Assembly: GCF_023555495.1 (NCBI RefSeq)
Contig: NZ_JALCZO010000003.1
Span: forward strand, 186,001-250,000
Direction: 5' to 3'
Length of the DNA stretch: 64,000 nucleotides
Source: Polaribacter sp. Z022
Lineage (GTDB): Bacteria > Bacteroidota > Bacteroidia > Flavobacteriales > Flavobacteriaceae
Shown: one piece after another, positions 1 to 7,489 of the stretch
Layout: every line of letters begins with the position of its first letter
Position numbering within the stretch: position 1 is the first letter of the stretch
Made by a program: the position numbers and the translations under genes
Notes under the pieces: generated by a model
What the model was told of the DNA's origin: nothing
The model's input: the letters and a program-made list of their open reading frames with translations, nothing else
Databases searched by the model: none

Positions 1-1118
1 CCAGAATCACAACCAGGAAAAGTGGGTGCTTTATCTATTGCCATAAATGAAACTTCTTCAGTTTCCACATATTCTTTTGATGAAACATTATAAATCTTTT
101 TCTTTAAAAAATTTACTGTCTTTAAATGAAACTTTCTATCTTCATTTAACTTAACAATAGAATCTCCTAATTTTTGATTGATTTGAGTTAGTTCTTTTAT
201 TTGGGAATCTTTAATTACCCTCTCTTCTTTCAACTTCTTTTCTAAATTAGAAAGTTCCTTTTTTACTTGTTTAGAGGCGCATGAAGTATAAAAAAGCATA
301 CTTACTATTACAGGAACCAACAATAAGTATTTTAATTGATTCATTTTTTTTGATTGATTTTTCTTCATCATAATAATTCTTTTTTTAATTAAGGTTTGTT
401 TGTAAAACTGGTTGACAAACGCAATGTTTTCAACCTGAAAAAAGTTGGATAGCAAATTATTTATATAGGTTTCTTTAGTTTCAGATTTTGCAGCTATTGC
501 ATCAGAAATGTATTCATGCACTAAAGTGATTCTTTTTTGATAGAAGTAAATCATAGGATTAAACCACATCATTATTTTTAAAAACTCAAAGAACAATAAA
601 TCTAAAGAGTGTTTTTGTTTACTATGTACCAACTCATGCTCTATAATTAATTTTTGTTGTGAAATAGAAATTTCATTTCCTAGAAAAATATAATTGAAAA
701 AAGAAAATGCCTTTGTTTGTTTAGGAATAAAGACAAGAGTAAATTTATCTTTTTTAAGAACCTCGTATTTTCTAACCAAGTTAGCTATTCTAAACAATTT
801 AACTAAAAACAAGATTGAAAAAGCTATTACTCCTATCCAAAATAAAATGGAAATATAACTTACAGATTGATAAATTTCTGTTTCTTGAATTACTTTTTCT
901 GGTGATAAAACAATTTCTGGTAATTGAATAATCAATTCTTGAGGAATTGCTTTTTGAAACGTTGGTATTTTAATAAATGGAATTAAAAAAGACAATAATG
1001 GAGTTGCCATTAAATACCATCTATTTTTAGTAAAGAAAGTTTCTTTACTAAAAAAGAAATCATAAATAGCCAAGAATAACACTTGGAATAAGATTACTTG
1101 TAAAATATAATTTATCAT
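1..1118 (-). CDS. M56 family (BlaR1-like) membrane metallopeptidase, C-terminus cut by window edge
   Basis: The frame is open from an ATG at 1118 to the left edge, giving at least 372 residues. Hydrophobic segments lie near residues 1-22, 36-50 and 88-107. The zinc motif HELVH is at about 161-165 in the context IIEHELVHSKQKH, followed by a further membrane stretch. A second hydrophobic segment with a Cys (FYTSCAS) is near 285, then a coiled-coil-like KELSNLEKKLKEE stretch. The last visible residues, DKAPTFPGCDSG, resemble the start of the TonB-like C-terminal domain common in flavobacterial M56 proteins. Known for the family: BlaR1/MecR1 sense a cell-wall signal and trigger loss of the BlaI repressor. 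It lies downstream of blaI in the same direction. The ligand here is unknown. Confidence 0.85.
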   Translation of the reverse strand, partial: MINYILQVILFQVLFLAIYDFFFSKETFFTKNRWYLMATPLLSFLIPFIKIPTFQKAIPQELIIQLPEIVLSPEKVIQETEIYQSVSYISILFWIGVIAFSILFLVKLFRIANLVRKYEVLKKDKFTLVFIPKQTKAFSFFNYIFLGNEISISQQKLIIEHELVHSKQKHSLDLLFFEFLKIMMWFNPMIYFYQKRITLVHEYISDAIAAKSETKETYINNLLSNFFQVENIAFVNQFYKQTLIKKRIIMMKKNQSKKMNQLKYLLLVPVIVSMLFYTSCASKQVKKELSNLEKKLKEERVIKDSQIKELTQINQKLGDSIVKLNEDRKFHLKTVNFLKKKIYNVSSKEYVETEEVSFMAIDKAPTFPGCDS

Positions 1119-1141
1119 ATTTTTAATTTTTATTTTTGATT

Positions 1142-1215
1142 TGTCATTTCGACCTTGTGGAGAAATCTGAATTTAAACGATTTCTCAATTTCACTACGTT
1201 TCATTCTAAATGACA
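1142..1215. repeat. Nested inverted repeat, flavobacterial REP-like element (copy a)
   Basis: The outer arms are TGTCATTT and AAATGACA and the inner arms are AGAAATC and GATTTCT, so the 74 bases can fold into one long interrupted hairpin. The first 25 bases are identical to the element starting at 49620. It fills the gap between blaI and the M56 gene. Confidence 0.7.
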
Positions 1216-1250
1216 AGTTTTATCGAAAACTACAACTGCAAACTGCTTAC

Positions 1251-1613
1251 TTACTTTTTCTTATTCACTTCTTTTAAAATAGATTCTAATTCAGAAACAT
1301 CCATTTTATTTTCTTTTACAAAAAAAGAAACCATACTTTTAAAAGAGCCATTAAAATAACCATTCATTAATTTGTGTAAACTTTGGTTACTATAAGCTTC
1401 TTTATCTATTATAGGATGGTAAATAAAACCTCTTCCTAAAGGCTTGTGCCCAACAAATTCTTTATTTTCTAATATTCTTATAATTGTAGAAACAGTATTG
1501 TATGCTGGTTTTGGCTCTGGTAATTTTTCAATTACTTCTTTTACAGTTGCTTCTTGCAAATCCCACAAAACTTGCATTATTTGTTCTTCTGCTTTTGTTA
1601 ATTGTTTGCTCAT
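1251..1613 (-). CDS. blaI: BlaI/MecI/CopY family transcriptional repressor
   Basis: 120 residues, the normal family length. An N-terminal winged helix (residues 1-75, with LTKAEEQIMQVLWDL and PAYNTVSTIIRILENKEFVGHK) is followed by a short helical dimerisation tail. BlaI proteins bind dyads as dimers and are inactivated when the partner M56 protease is activated. The M56 gene follows directly on the same strand, separated only by a repeat element, so the two probably form an operon. Three identical-type dyads lie just upstream of the start, and the first is only 6 bases from the ATG, which implies autorepression. Targets other than its own operon cannot be seen here. Confidence 0.93.
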   Translation of the reverse strand: MSKQLTKAEEQIMQVLWDLQEATVKEVIEKLPEPKPAYNTVSTIIRILENKEFVGHKPLGRGFIYHPIIDKEAYSNQSLHKLMNGYFNGSFKSMVSFFVKENKMDVSELESILKEVNKKK

Positions 1614-1619
1614 TTTTTC

Positions 1620-1684
1620 AACTAATTTTTTAGTTTAATAAAACAAATATAACTAAATATTTAGTTTAAACTAATTTTTTAGTT
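1620..1684. promoter_or_regulatory. Three BlaI-type operator dyads
   Basis: AACTAA-N4-TTAGTT occurs three times: 1620-1635, 1651-1666 (perfect 16-base palindrome AACTAAATATTTAGTT) and 1669-1684. Centres are 31 and 18 bases apart. The middle dyad overlaps the end of a candidate minus-strand -7 box. The assignment to BlaI is inferred from position and symmetry. Confidence 0.8.
1644..1651 (-). promoter_or_regulatory. Candidate -7 box for blaI
   Basis: Read on the minus strand this is TATATTTG, a perfect match to the Bacteroidota TAnnTTTG box. It would start transcription about 25 bases upstream of the blaI ATG. No good -33 element is seen at the usual spacing; the dyads occupy that region. Confidence 0.55.
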
Positions 1685-1780
1685 GATAAGATTTGTAACA
1701 AACAATTAAATATTTCGTCTTATATTTAGAAAACTGGCGCGATTATTGACTTTAAGCTAGTATAATTATTAAAAAAAACT

Positions 1781-2281
1781 ATGGATATATTTTTATTACT
1801 CTTAGGCTTTATTTTAGTTTGCTTAGGAATTGTTGGCTCATTTTTACCTGTTTTACCTGGACCTTTAACAAGTTGGTTTGGGTTATTGCTGCTACACACA
1901 ACAAAAATTATTCCTATGGATTGGACTTTCTTAGGAATTACATTAGGATTAGCAGTTTTAATTTGGATTCTCGATTATTTTATACCTGCAATGGGTACTA
2001 AACGTTTTGGAGGAACAAAATATGGAGTTTATGGAACCACAATTGGGTTAATTGTTGGTTTGCTCTCACCTATTCCTTTTGGTATGTTAATTGGTGCATT
2101 TTTAGGTGCATTTATAGGCGAAATGTTATATGATAGTAAAGACACAAACAGAGCTTTAAAAGCATCTTTTGGAGCTTTCTTAGGCTTTTTAGCATCTGCA
2201 ACTATTAAGTTTTCTATTGCTGCAGTGTATTTTGTATTGTTTTTAATTCAGTTTTGGGAAGTAAAAGGAGAGTTTTTTTAA
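1781..2281 (+). CDS. DUF456 family membrane protein
   Basis: 166 residues, almost entirely hydrophobic, with about four to five membrane segments (roughly residues 2-25, 27-45, 48-68, 85-115 and 125-160). The opening LLLGFILVCLGIVGSFLPVLPG and the GYG/GAFLGAFIGEMLYD pattern are typical of DUF456. The function of this family is not known. The Gly-rich central helices (GMLIGAFLGAFIGE) suggest tight helix packing. It stands alone: blaI is divergent on the left and a 690-base gap follows. The start is the first ATG after an A-rich stretch, as usual in these bacteria. Confidence 0.85.
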   Translation: MDIFLLLLGFILVCLGIVGSFLPVLPGPLTSWFGLLLLHTTKIIPMDWTFLGITLGLAVLIWILDYFIPAMGTKRFGGTKYGVYGTTIGLIVGLLSPIPFGMLIGAFLGAFIGEMLYDSKDTNRALKASFGAFLGFLASATIKFSIAAVYFVLFLIQFWEVKGEFF

Positions 2282-2581
2282 TTCTCATATTACAGGACTA
2301 AATAGAGCGTTAAAAAGATATAAGTTATCCAACACCTTTTATCTTATATTTTGTAGTTGCTAGAATTCTTTTTATTCTTTTTCTTTTCCATTGATGAAAA
2401 GAAACAAAAATCTAGACTGATTTTAATTTTATTGAATTCTACATTGTATTTCAATTTCTCATACAGACCACTTCGTTCTTTAGATGCTTGCCAATTTATA
2501 CAATTTGAATTCTTACAAAAATTAAAAATAGGCCCATTTAAGATCTAAATAAACTTTATTAATGTCATACAAAAAGTTAGC
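2282..2581. other. Intergenic stretch without a supported gene
   Basis: A 63-codon open frame (2357-2548) is present but is low in complexity and has no recognisable domain or good start context, so it is not called. Nothing else clear is seen before the repeat that begins at about 2582. Confidence 0.5.
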
Positions 2582-2712
2582 AAACAAGTTTAGCCCTGAT
2601 TGAAGCATTGTTTGAGCTCTTTTTTAGTGTAAGTTCGAGTAATTTGCTTTTTTGCAAATTAGTATCGAGAACAAACTAAAAAAAGCGAGTGCGAAAAGCA
2701 GGAAATAGCTTC
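2582..2712 (+). repeat. Structured intergenic repeat, long form (copy 1)
   Basis: The conserved left block runs from AAACAAGTTTAGCCCTGATT to TTTGAGCTCTTTTTT and the right block contains AAAGCGAGTGCGAAAAGC and AGGAAATAGCTTC. The same blocks, in the same order, occur on the minus strand at 44877-44961. Between them is a variable hairpin whose tip is AATTTGC-TTTTTT-GCAAATT. The layout of constant ends and a variable stem suggests a dispersed, structured element. Confidence 0.8.
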
Positions 2713-2731
2713 AAAAAAAAAAGTTTAGGAC

Positions 2732-2760
2732 AAAAAAAAAGCGACCCATTTCAGGGTAGC
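2732..2760 (-). terminator. Rho-independent terminator of the candidate small RNA
   Basis: On the minus strand, GCTACCC pairs with GGGTCGC (one mismatch) and is followed by nine T residues. The T run is only on this strand, which fixes the direction. Confidence 0.7.
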
Positions 2761-2866
2761 TTTCCATTGGTTAACAAAACCATGACACTTTTACAAAAAT
2801 GCCAAAAACAACACAACTAATGCTGCCCTAACAAAAAGCAGCTGGCAAATATACAACGTTTTTACA
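2732..2866 (-). ncRNA. Candidate small RNA, antiparallel to lysS
   Basis: Read on the minus strand, about 135 bases fold into three ordered hairpins: GCCA(2846-2843) with TGGC(2804-2801) enclosing GCTGC/GCAGC; AACCAATG with CATGGTT (2772-2765 and 2784-2778); and a terminator stem. A promoter-like sequence lies just upstream and a run of nine T follows the last stem. No open frame of note lies on this strand. It does not show the SRP tetraloop motif, tmRNA tag or RNase P core, so it is not assigned to a known family. Ends are inferred. Confidence 0.55.
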
Positions 2867-2872
2867 TATTCG

Positions 2873-2906
2873 CAAATTTTATAGCACTTTTTTATTTTAT
2901 TCTCAA
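2873..2906 (-). promoter_or_regulatory. Candidate promoter of the small RNA
   Basis: On the minus strand, TTG (2906-2904) is followed after 20 bases by TATAAAATTTG (2883-2873), a near match to the Bacteroidota TTTG/TAnnTTTG promoter. The -7 box has an extra base relative to the consensus. Confidence 0.45.
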
Positions 2907-2937
2907 TTGTCTATTAAAACAAAGCATTGTATCTTTG
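2907..2937 (+). promoter_or_regulatory. Promoter of lysS
   Basis: TTG at 2907-2909 and TATCTTTG at 2930-2937 are separated by 20 bases. This is a full match to the Bacteroidota housekeeping promoter. The start of transcription would be near 2943, about 30 bases before the ATG. Confidence 0.75.
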
Positions 2938-2974
2938 CATTCTTTAATAAATAACAGTAAACAAAGACATTAAA

Positions 2975-4669
2975 ATGCAATTATCAGAACAAGAAGTTGT
3001 ACGTAGAGAAAAGCTTGTAAAATTACGTGCATTAGGCATCAATCCTTATCCTGCAGATTTATTTCCAATAGACTCTAATTCTACAAAAATAAAGGACGAT
3101 TATGCTGAAGGTAAAAAGGTAATTATAGCTGGTAGATTAATGTCTATTAATGTACAAGGAAAAGCTTCATTTGCACAATTACAAGATGGTGAAGGAAGAG
3201 TACAAGTGTACTTTAACAGAGATGAAATTTGTACAGGAGAAGACAAAACCAAATACAATGATGTTTTTAAAAAATTATTAGATTTAGGAGATTTTGTTGG
3301 TATAGAAGGAGAATTGTTTACAACTAAAGTTGGAGAAAAAACAGTACGTGTTAAAGATTTTACTTTGTTAAGTAAAGCTTTAAAACCTTTGCCTTTACCA
3401 AAAGAAAAAGATGGTAAAGTGTATGATGCTTTTACAGATCCTGAGTTAAGATACAGACAACGTTATGCAGATTTAGTTGTAAATCCGCATGTAAAAGAAG
3501 TATTTGTTAAGAGAACAAAATTGTTTAATGCAATGCGTTCTTTCTTTAACGATGCTGGATATTTTGAAGTTGAAACTCCAGTTTTACAACCAATTCCTGG
3601 AGGTGCAGCAGCAAGACCTTTTATTACACATCACAACTCTTTAGACATTCCATTATATATGAGAATTGCTAATGAATTATATTTAAAAAGACTAATTGTT
3701 GGTGGTTTTGATGGTGTTTATGAATTCTCTAAAAACTTTAGAAATGAAGGAATGGACAGAACTCATAATCCTGAATTTACAGCCATGGAAATCTATGTTT
3801 CTTACAAAGATTACAATTGGATGATGGATTTCTGTGAGCAACTTTTAGAGCATTGTGCAATTGCTGTAAATGGAACTTCTGAAGCTACTTTTGGTGAGCA
3901 TAAAATTGACTTTAAGGCACCTTATGCTAGAGTAACAATGGCAGATTCTATTAAACATTTTACTGGTTTTGATATTACTGGAAAAACTGAAGATGAAATT
4001 AGAGCAGCTGCAAAAGGAATGAATATTCCTGTTGATGAAACTATGGGTAAAGGAAAATTAATTGATGAAATTTTTGGTGAAAAATGTGAAGGAAACTACA
4101 TTCAGCCAACATTTATTACAGATTATCCAAAAGAAATGTCTCCTCTTTGTAAAGAACACAGAGACAATCCAGAATTAACAGAACGATTTGAGTTGATGGT
4201 TTGTGGTAAAGAAATTGCAAATGCATATTCTGAATTAAATGACCCAATAGACCAACGTGAACGTTTTGAACATCAATTAAAATTAGCCCAAAAAGGAGAT
4301 GATGAAGCTACAGAGTTTATAGATCATGATTTCTTGCGTGCTTTAGAATATGGTATGCCTCCAACTTCTGGAATGGGAATTGGAATGGATAGATTAATTA
4401 TGTTCTTAACAAACAATCAATCTATACAAGAAGTGGTATTCTTCCCTCAAATGAGACCTGAGAAAAAAGCACCTGCTGTAGAATTGAATGATGAAGAAAA
4501 AGCTGTTTTAGCAATTATCACGAAAGCAGAAAAAATAGATTTATCAGCATTAAAAACACAATCTGGTTTATCAAACAAAAAATGGGATAAAACCATTAAA
4601 GGCTTAACCAAGAAAGAAGTTGCCAAAGTTTCTAAAACAGATGAAGGTTTGTTTGTAGAAGTTTTATAA
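2975..4669 (+). CDS. lysS: Lysine--tRNA ligase, class II
   Basis: 564 residues. An N-terminal OB-fold anticodon-binding domain (about 40-150, VIIAGRLMSINVQGKASFAQL) precedes the class II catalytic core (about 170-500). Motif 2 is FRNEGMDRTHNPEFTAMEIY and motif 3 is GMGIGMDRLIMFLT. After the core there is a tail of about 65 residues (PAVELNDEEKAVLAII to FVEVL) that E. coli LysS lacks but Bacteroidota enzymes often carry; it looks like a small helical nucleic-acid-binding module. The enzyme charges tRNA-Lys in the cytoplasm. It is transcribed alone, between a strong promoter and a hairpin terminator. Confidence 0.97.
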   Translation: MQLSEQEVVRREKLVKLRALGINPYPADLFPIDSNSTKIKDDYAEGKKVIIAGRLMSINVQGKASFAQLQDGEGRVQVYFNRDEICTGEDKTKYNDVFKKLLDLGDFVGIEGELFTTKVGEKTVRVKDFTLLSKALKPLPLPKEKDGKVYDAFTDPELRYRQRYADLVVNPHVKEVFVKRTKLFNAMRSFFNDAGYFEVETPVLQPIPGGAAARPFITHHNSLDIPLYMRIANELYLKRLIVGGFDGVYEFSKNFRNEGMDRTHNPEFTAMEIYVSYKDYNWMMDFCEQLLEHCAIAVNGTSEATFGEHKIDFKAPYARVTMADSIKHFTGFDITGKTEDEIRAAAKGMNIPVDETMGKGKLIDEIFGEKCEGNYIQPTFITDYPKEMSPLCKEHRDNPELTERFELMVCGKEIANAYSELNDPIDQRERFEHQLKLAQKGDDEATEFIDHDFLRALEYGMPPTSGMGIGMDRLIMFLTNNQSIQEVVFFPQMRPEKKAPAVELNDEEKAVLAIITKAEKIDLSALKTQSGLSNKKWDKTIKGLTKKEVAKVSKTDEGLFVEVL

Positions 4670-4690
4670 AACACAACTTATATATAATAA

Positions 4691-4721
4691 AAAGCACCTA
4701 TTTTTTATAGGTGCTTTTTTT
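4691..4721 (+). terminator. Terminator after lysS
   Basis: AGCACCTA pairs with TAGGTGCT around a 7-base loop and is followed by six T. The A-run on the left makes it potentially bidirectional. Confidence 0.9.
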
Positions 4722-4808
4722 ATGAGGTAATTTTAATCAATTATGAGATAAAATTTTTACCTAAATACTTGTTTTAAACTTTAGTTTCGTGATTCTAAAA
4801 ACCACATC

Positions 4809-5732
4809 ATGAAAACAAAACTTTTAACTCTTTTATTATTAATTACTTTTTCTTACACAAACGTATCACAAGAAGTAATTAAATTAAGTACAGATCAATT
4901 TCGTTTTATAGAAGGTCCTGTTTGGGATAATTCAGATTTCATTTACTTTTCTGATATTCCAGCTAAAAAAATATATAAATATTCTGTATCTAAAAATACT
5001 TTTACATTAGCTTTTAATAATAATACTGATGGTTGTAATGGTTTAATGTTTGACAATAATAACAATTTAGTTATTTGTGGTTTTAGAGCAGGAAATATTG
5101 CAAAAAGAAAAACTGATGGAACATTAATAAAAACTTTATTTTCTAGTTATAATAACAATCGTTTTGACAATCCTAATGACTTATGTATTGACAAAAAAGG
5201 AGGAATCTATTTTTCTGACCCTACTAGAAGAAATCCTGCATTTCAATCTAAAAGAAGAATTTACTACATAACCCCTAATGGTAATTTAACAATTGCTGAT
5301 AATGGTGATAACTATACTTTTCCTAATGGTGTTTTAATTTCTAACGATGGTAAAACTCTTTTTGTTAATGATTCTGACTCTCATAATATTTACAAATATG
5401 ATATCAATACAAAAGACGGATCGATAAATAATAAAACCGTTTTTACAACTTTAACAAATGCTAATGATGGAAACGTTAAATCGCTTGCAGATGGAATGGC
5501 TTTAGATACAGAAGGAAACTTATACATAACATCTAAATTAACAGTTCAAGTATTTAATAAAAAAGGAGTTAAAATAAATTCGATTTTATTTCCAGAACCT
5601 ACCACCAATTGTACATTTGGAGGTATCAATAAAAAAACTTTATTTGTTACTGCAACCAAAAATTTATATCGTGTGGATTTAACTAAAAAAGGGTTTCAGC
5701 ATCCTTTTGATTTACCAGAGATAAAACATTAA
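4809..5732 (+). CDS. Secreted SMP-30/gluconolactonase-like beta-propeller protein
   Basis: 307 residues with a signal peptide (MKTKLLTLLLLITFSYTNVS). The rest is a six-bladed propeller of the SMP-30/LRE/gluconolactonase type: FIEGPVWDNSDFIYFSDIP, DNPNDLCIDKKGGIYFSDPT and FPNGVLISNDGKTLFVNDS carry the acidic residues (Glu, Asn, Asp) that bind the divalent metal in this family. Family members hydrolyse sugar lactones or act on organophosphates, so a periplasmic lactonase is likely, but the substrate cannot be told. It stands alone between the lysS terminator and glsA, with which it shares direction. Confidence 0.85.
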   Translation: MKTKLLTLLLLITFSYTNVSQEVIKLSTDQFRFIEGPVWDNSDFIYFSDIPAKKIYKYSVSKNTFTLAFNNNTDGCNGLMFDNNNNLVICGFRAGNIAKRKTDGTLIKTLFSSYNNNRFDNPNDLCIDKKGGIYFSDPTRRNPAFQSKRRIYYITPNGNLTIADNGDNYTFPNGVLISNDGKTLFVNDSDSHNIYKYDINTKDGSINNKTVFTTLTNANDGNVKSLADGMALDTEGNLYITSKLTVQVFNKKGVKINSILFPEPTTNCTFGGINKKTLFVTATKNLYRVDLTKKGFQHPFDLPEIKH

Positions 5733-5774
5733 ATTCTATTAATATTGATTCGTTTTTTCAATTTATATTTTCAT

Positions 5775-5782
5775 TAGTTTTG
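5775..5782 (+). promoter_or_regulatory. Candidate -7 box for glsA
   Basis: TAGTTTTG fits TAnnTTTG exactly and would place the transcript start about 17 bases before the glsA ATG. No clear -33 element is seen at standard spacing. Confidence 0.45.
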
Positions 5783-5804
5783 ATAAATTAAAAAACAACT
5801 TTCA

Positions 5805-6722
5805 ATGAAGAATTATAAAAAGATTATTACAAACATTTATAAGGATTTAAAAAGTATTGATGATCCTGGTAAAGTTGCTAATTACATTCCTGAACTTGCA
5901 AATGTTGATGAAAATAATTTTGGAATTCATATAAGTACAATAAATAATGAAGGTTTTGGTATTGGAGATGCCAATAAGAAATTTTCAATACAAAGTATTT
6001 CTAAAATTTTAACTCTTACACTAGCATACAAACTTATAGGAGAAAATATTTGGAATCGTGTAGATGTAGAACCTTCTGGAAATCCGTTTAATTCTTTATT
6101 ACAATTAGAAGCAGATTTTGGAAAACCAAGAAACCCATTTATTAATGCAGGAGCCATTGTTGTTTGTGATATTTTAATGAGTCATTTAAAAAACCCTAAA
6201 GAAGATTTTTTAACTTTTTGTAGAAACATTTCTAACAATTCTTCTTTAAATTATTCCGAAAAAGTAGCACAATCAGAAAAAAAATCTGGCTTTAGAAATA
6301 TTGCACTTTGTAACTTTATTAAATCGTTTGGTAACATTAAAAACGATGTTGATGCAGTTTTAGATTTTTATTTTTATACCTGTTCTTTAGAAATGAGTTG
6401 TAAAGAATTGTCAGAAATTTTTCTCTATTTAGCAGATGAAACTTATACAAATAACAAAAATGAAAACATTTTAACAACTTCTGAAGCTAAAAGGATTAAT
6501 GCAATTATGCTTACTTGTGGTTTTTATGACGAATCTGGTGAGTTTGCTTTTAGAGTTGGTTTACCAGGTAAAAGTGGTGTTGGTGGTGGTATTATTGCAG
6601 TGCATCCAAATGAATTTTGTATTACTGTTTGGAGCCCAAAATTAAACCCAAAAGGAAACTCTTATAAAGGCATGTTATTTTTAGAAAAATTTACAACAAA
6701 TACAGAAAACTCTATATTTTAA
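5805..6722 (+). CDS. glsA: Glutaminase
   Basis: 305 residues, the usual length for the serine-dependent glutaminases of the beta-lactamase-like fold. The catalytic Ser-x-x-Lys is SISK in FSIQSISKILTLTLAYK (about residue 67). Other family signatures are NPFINAGAIVVCDIL and the C-terminal GKSGVGGGIIAVHP. It converts L-glutamine to glutamate and ammonia in the cytoplasm. The gene ends 15 bases from the convergent end of rsmG, with no strong terminator hairpin between them. Confidence 0.94.
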   Translation: MKNYKKIITNIYKDLKSIDDPGKVANYIPELANVDENNFGIHISTINNEGFGIGDANKKFSIQSISKILTLTLAYKLIGENIWNRVDVEPSGNPFNSLLQLEADFGKPRNPFINAGAIVVCDILMSHLKNPKEDFLTFCRNISNNSSLNYSEKVAQSEKKSGFRNIALCNFIKSFGNIKNDVDAVLDFYFYTCSLEMSCKELSEIFLYLADETYTNNKNENILTTSEAKRINAIMLTCGFYDESGEFAFRVGLPGKSGVGGGIIAVHPNEFCITVWSPKLNPKGNSYKGMLFLEKFTTNTENSIF

Positions 6723-6737
6723 AAACTATAATTAAGA

Positions 6738-7367
6738 TTATCCTTTATACTTCATTGCTAAATGAACCACTTTTTTAGTTTCAAAAAAGTCTTCTTCAAA
6801 ATAATTTGGTAAATTATAAATAGTTGCAGAAGTATAAAGTTTTAACTCTTCTGTTAAATCACCTCCTTTTAAGTATAAAATTCCGTTTTTTAAATCGTGG
6901 TTTTGTTGTTTCGCAATTTTACCTTTATTCCAACGTACAAAAGTTTCCATTTGAGCTACTGCTCTACTTACAATAAAATCATAAGTATCTTTTACTTCTT
7001 CTACTCTACCATGAGTAGTTTTTACGTTTTCTAAACCTAAACCAGCTACAACTTCATTTACAACTTTTATTTTTTTACCAATAGAATCTACTAAATGAAA
7101 TTGTACTTCTGGAAATAAAATTGCTAACGGAATCCCAGGAAAGCCACCTCCTGTACCAACATCCATTACTTTAGCTCCAGGGTTAAACTGCATAACTTTT
7201 GCAATACCTAAAGAATGTAAAACATGACGTAAATACAATTCATCTATATCTTTTCTAGAAACTACGTTTATTTTTAAATTCCAATCTTTATACAATTCTT
7301 GTAACTTAGAAAACTGTTCAATTTGAATTTCAGTTAAATCTTTAAAATATTTCTTTATAATTTCCAT
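6738..7367 (-). CDS. rsmG: 16S rRNA (guanine527-N7)-methyltransferase
   Basis: 209 residues from the ATG at 7367 (MEIIKKYFKDLTE). This start is preferred to an upstream in-frame codon at 7499 that would add 44 residues: the shorter protein has the normal RsmG length, a TAnnTTTG box lies about 20 bases upstream, and the longer version would run into the desaturase start. The SAM-binding motif is VMDVGTGGGFPGIPLAILFP and the family motif VSRAVAQ is present. RsmG methylates G527 in the 530 loop of 16S rRNA; its loss gives low-level streptomycin resistance in several bacteria. It is divergent from the desaturase. Confidence 0.94.
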   Translation of the reverse strand: MEIIKKYFKDLTEIQIEQFSKLQELYKDWNLKINVVSRKDIDELYLRHVLHSLGIAKVMQFNPGAKVMDVGTGGGFPGIPLAILFPEVQFHLVDSIGKKIKVVNEVVAGLGLENVKTTHGRVEEVKDTYDFIVSRAVAQMETFVRWNKGKIAKQQNHDLKNGILYLKGGDLTEELKLYTSATIYNLPNYFEEDFFETKKVVHLAMKYKG

Positions 7368-7387
7368 CAATAAATATATTTGAATTG

Positions 7388-7395
7388 CAAAAATA
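7388..7395 (-). promoter_or_regulatory. Candidate -7 box for rsmG
   Basis: On the minus strand this is TATTTTTG, a perfect TAnnTTTG. It places transcription start near 7381, downstream of the alternative long start, which supports the ATG at 7367. Confidence 0.5.
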
Positions 7396-7462
7396 GTTAT
7401 TTGTTTTGGAACAATTCTTAACAAATTCTGACGTTTATCATAAAAAGATATCACAAATTGTA

Positions 7463-7470
7463 TATTTTTG
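7463..7470 (+). promoter_or_regulatory. Candidate -7 box for the desaturase gene
   Basis: TATTTTTG, perfect TAnnTTTG, about 20 bases before the ATG at 7490. The -33 region is weak. Confidence 0.5.
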
Positions 7471-7489
7471 TAGATTATAGATAACACAA

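Noticed and set aside
2357..2548. 63-codon open frame between the DUF456 gene and the repeat
   Set aside because: The product is rich in Phe and Leu with no domain, the start has no promoter or typical context, and the DNA resembles decayed intergenic sequence.
2732..2866. SRP RNA or 6S RNA as identity of the small RNA
   Set aside because: The SRP GGUCAGG...AGCAGC pattern is absent, and the fold is three separate hairpins, not the long rod with central bubble of 6S RNA.
4447..4674. Open frames on the opposite strand of lysS, ftsZ, murein genes and others
   Set aside because: They are shadows of conserved genes; AT-rich reversed codons give long stop-free runs without their own promoters or motifs.
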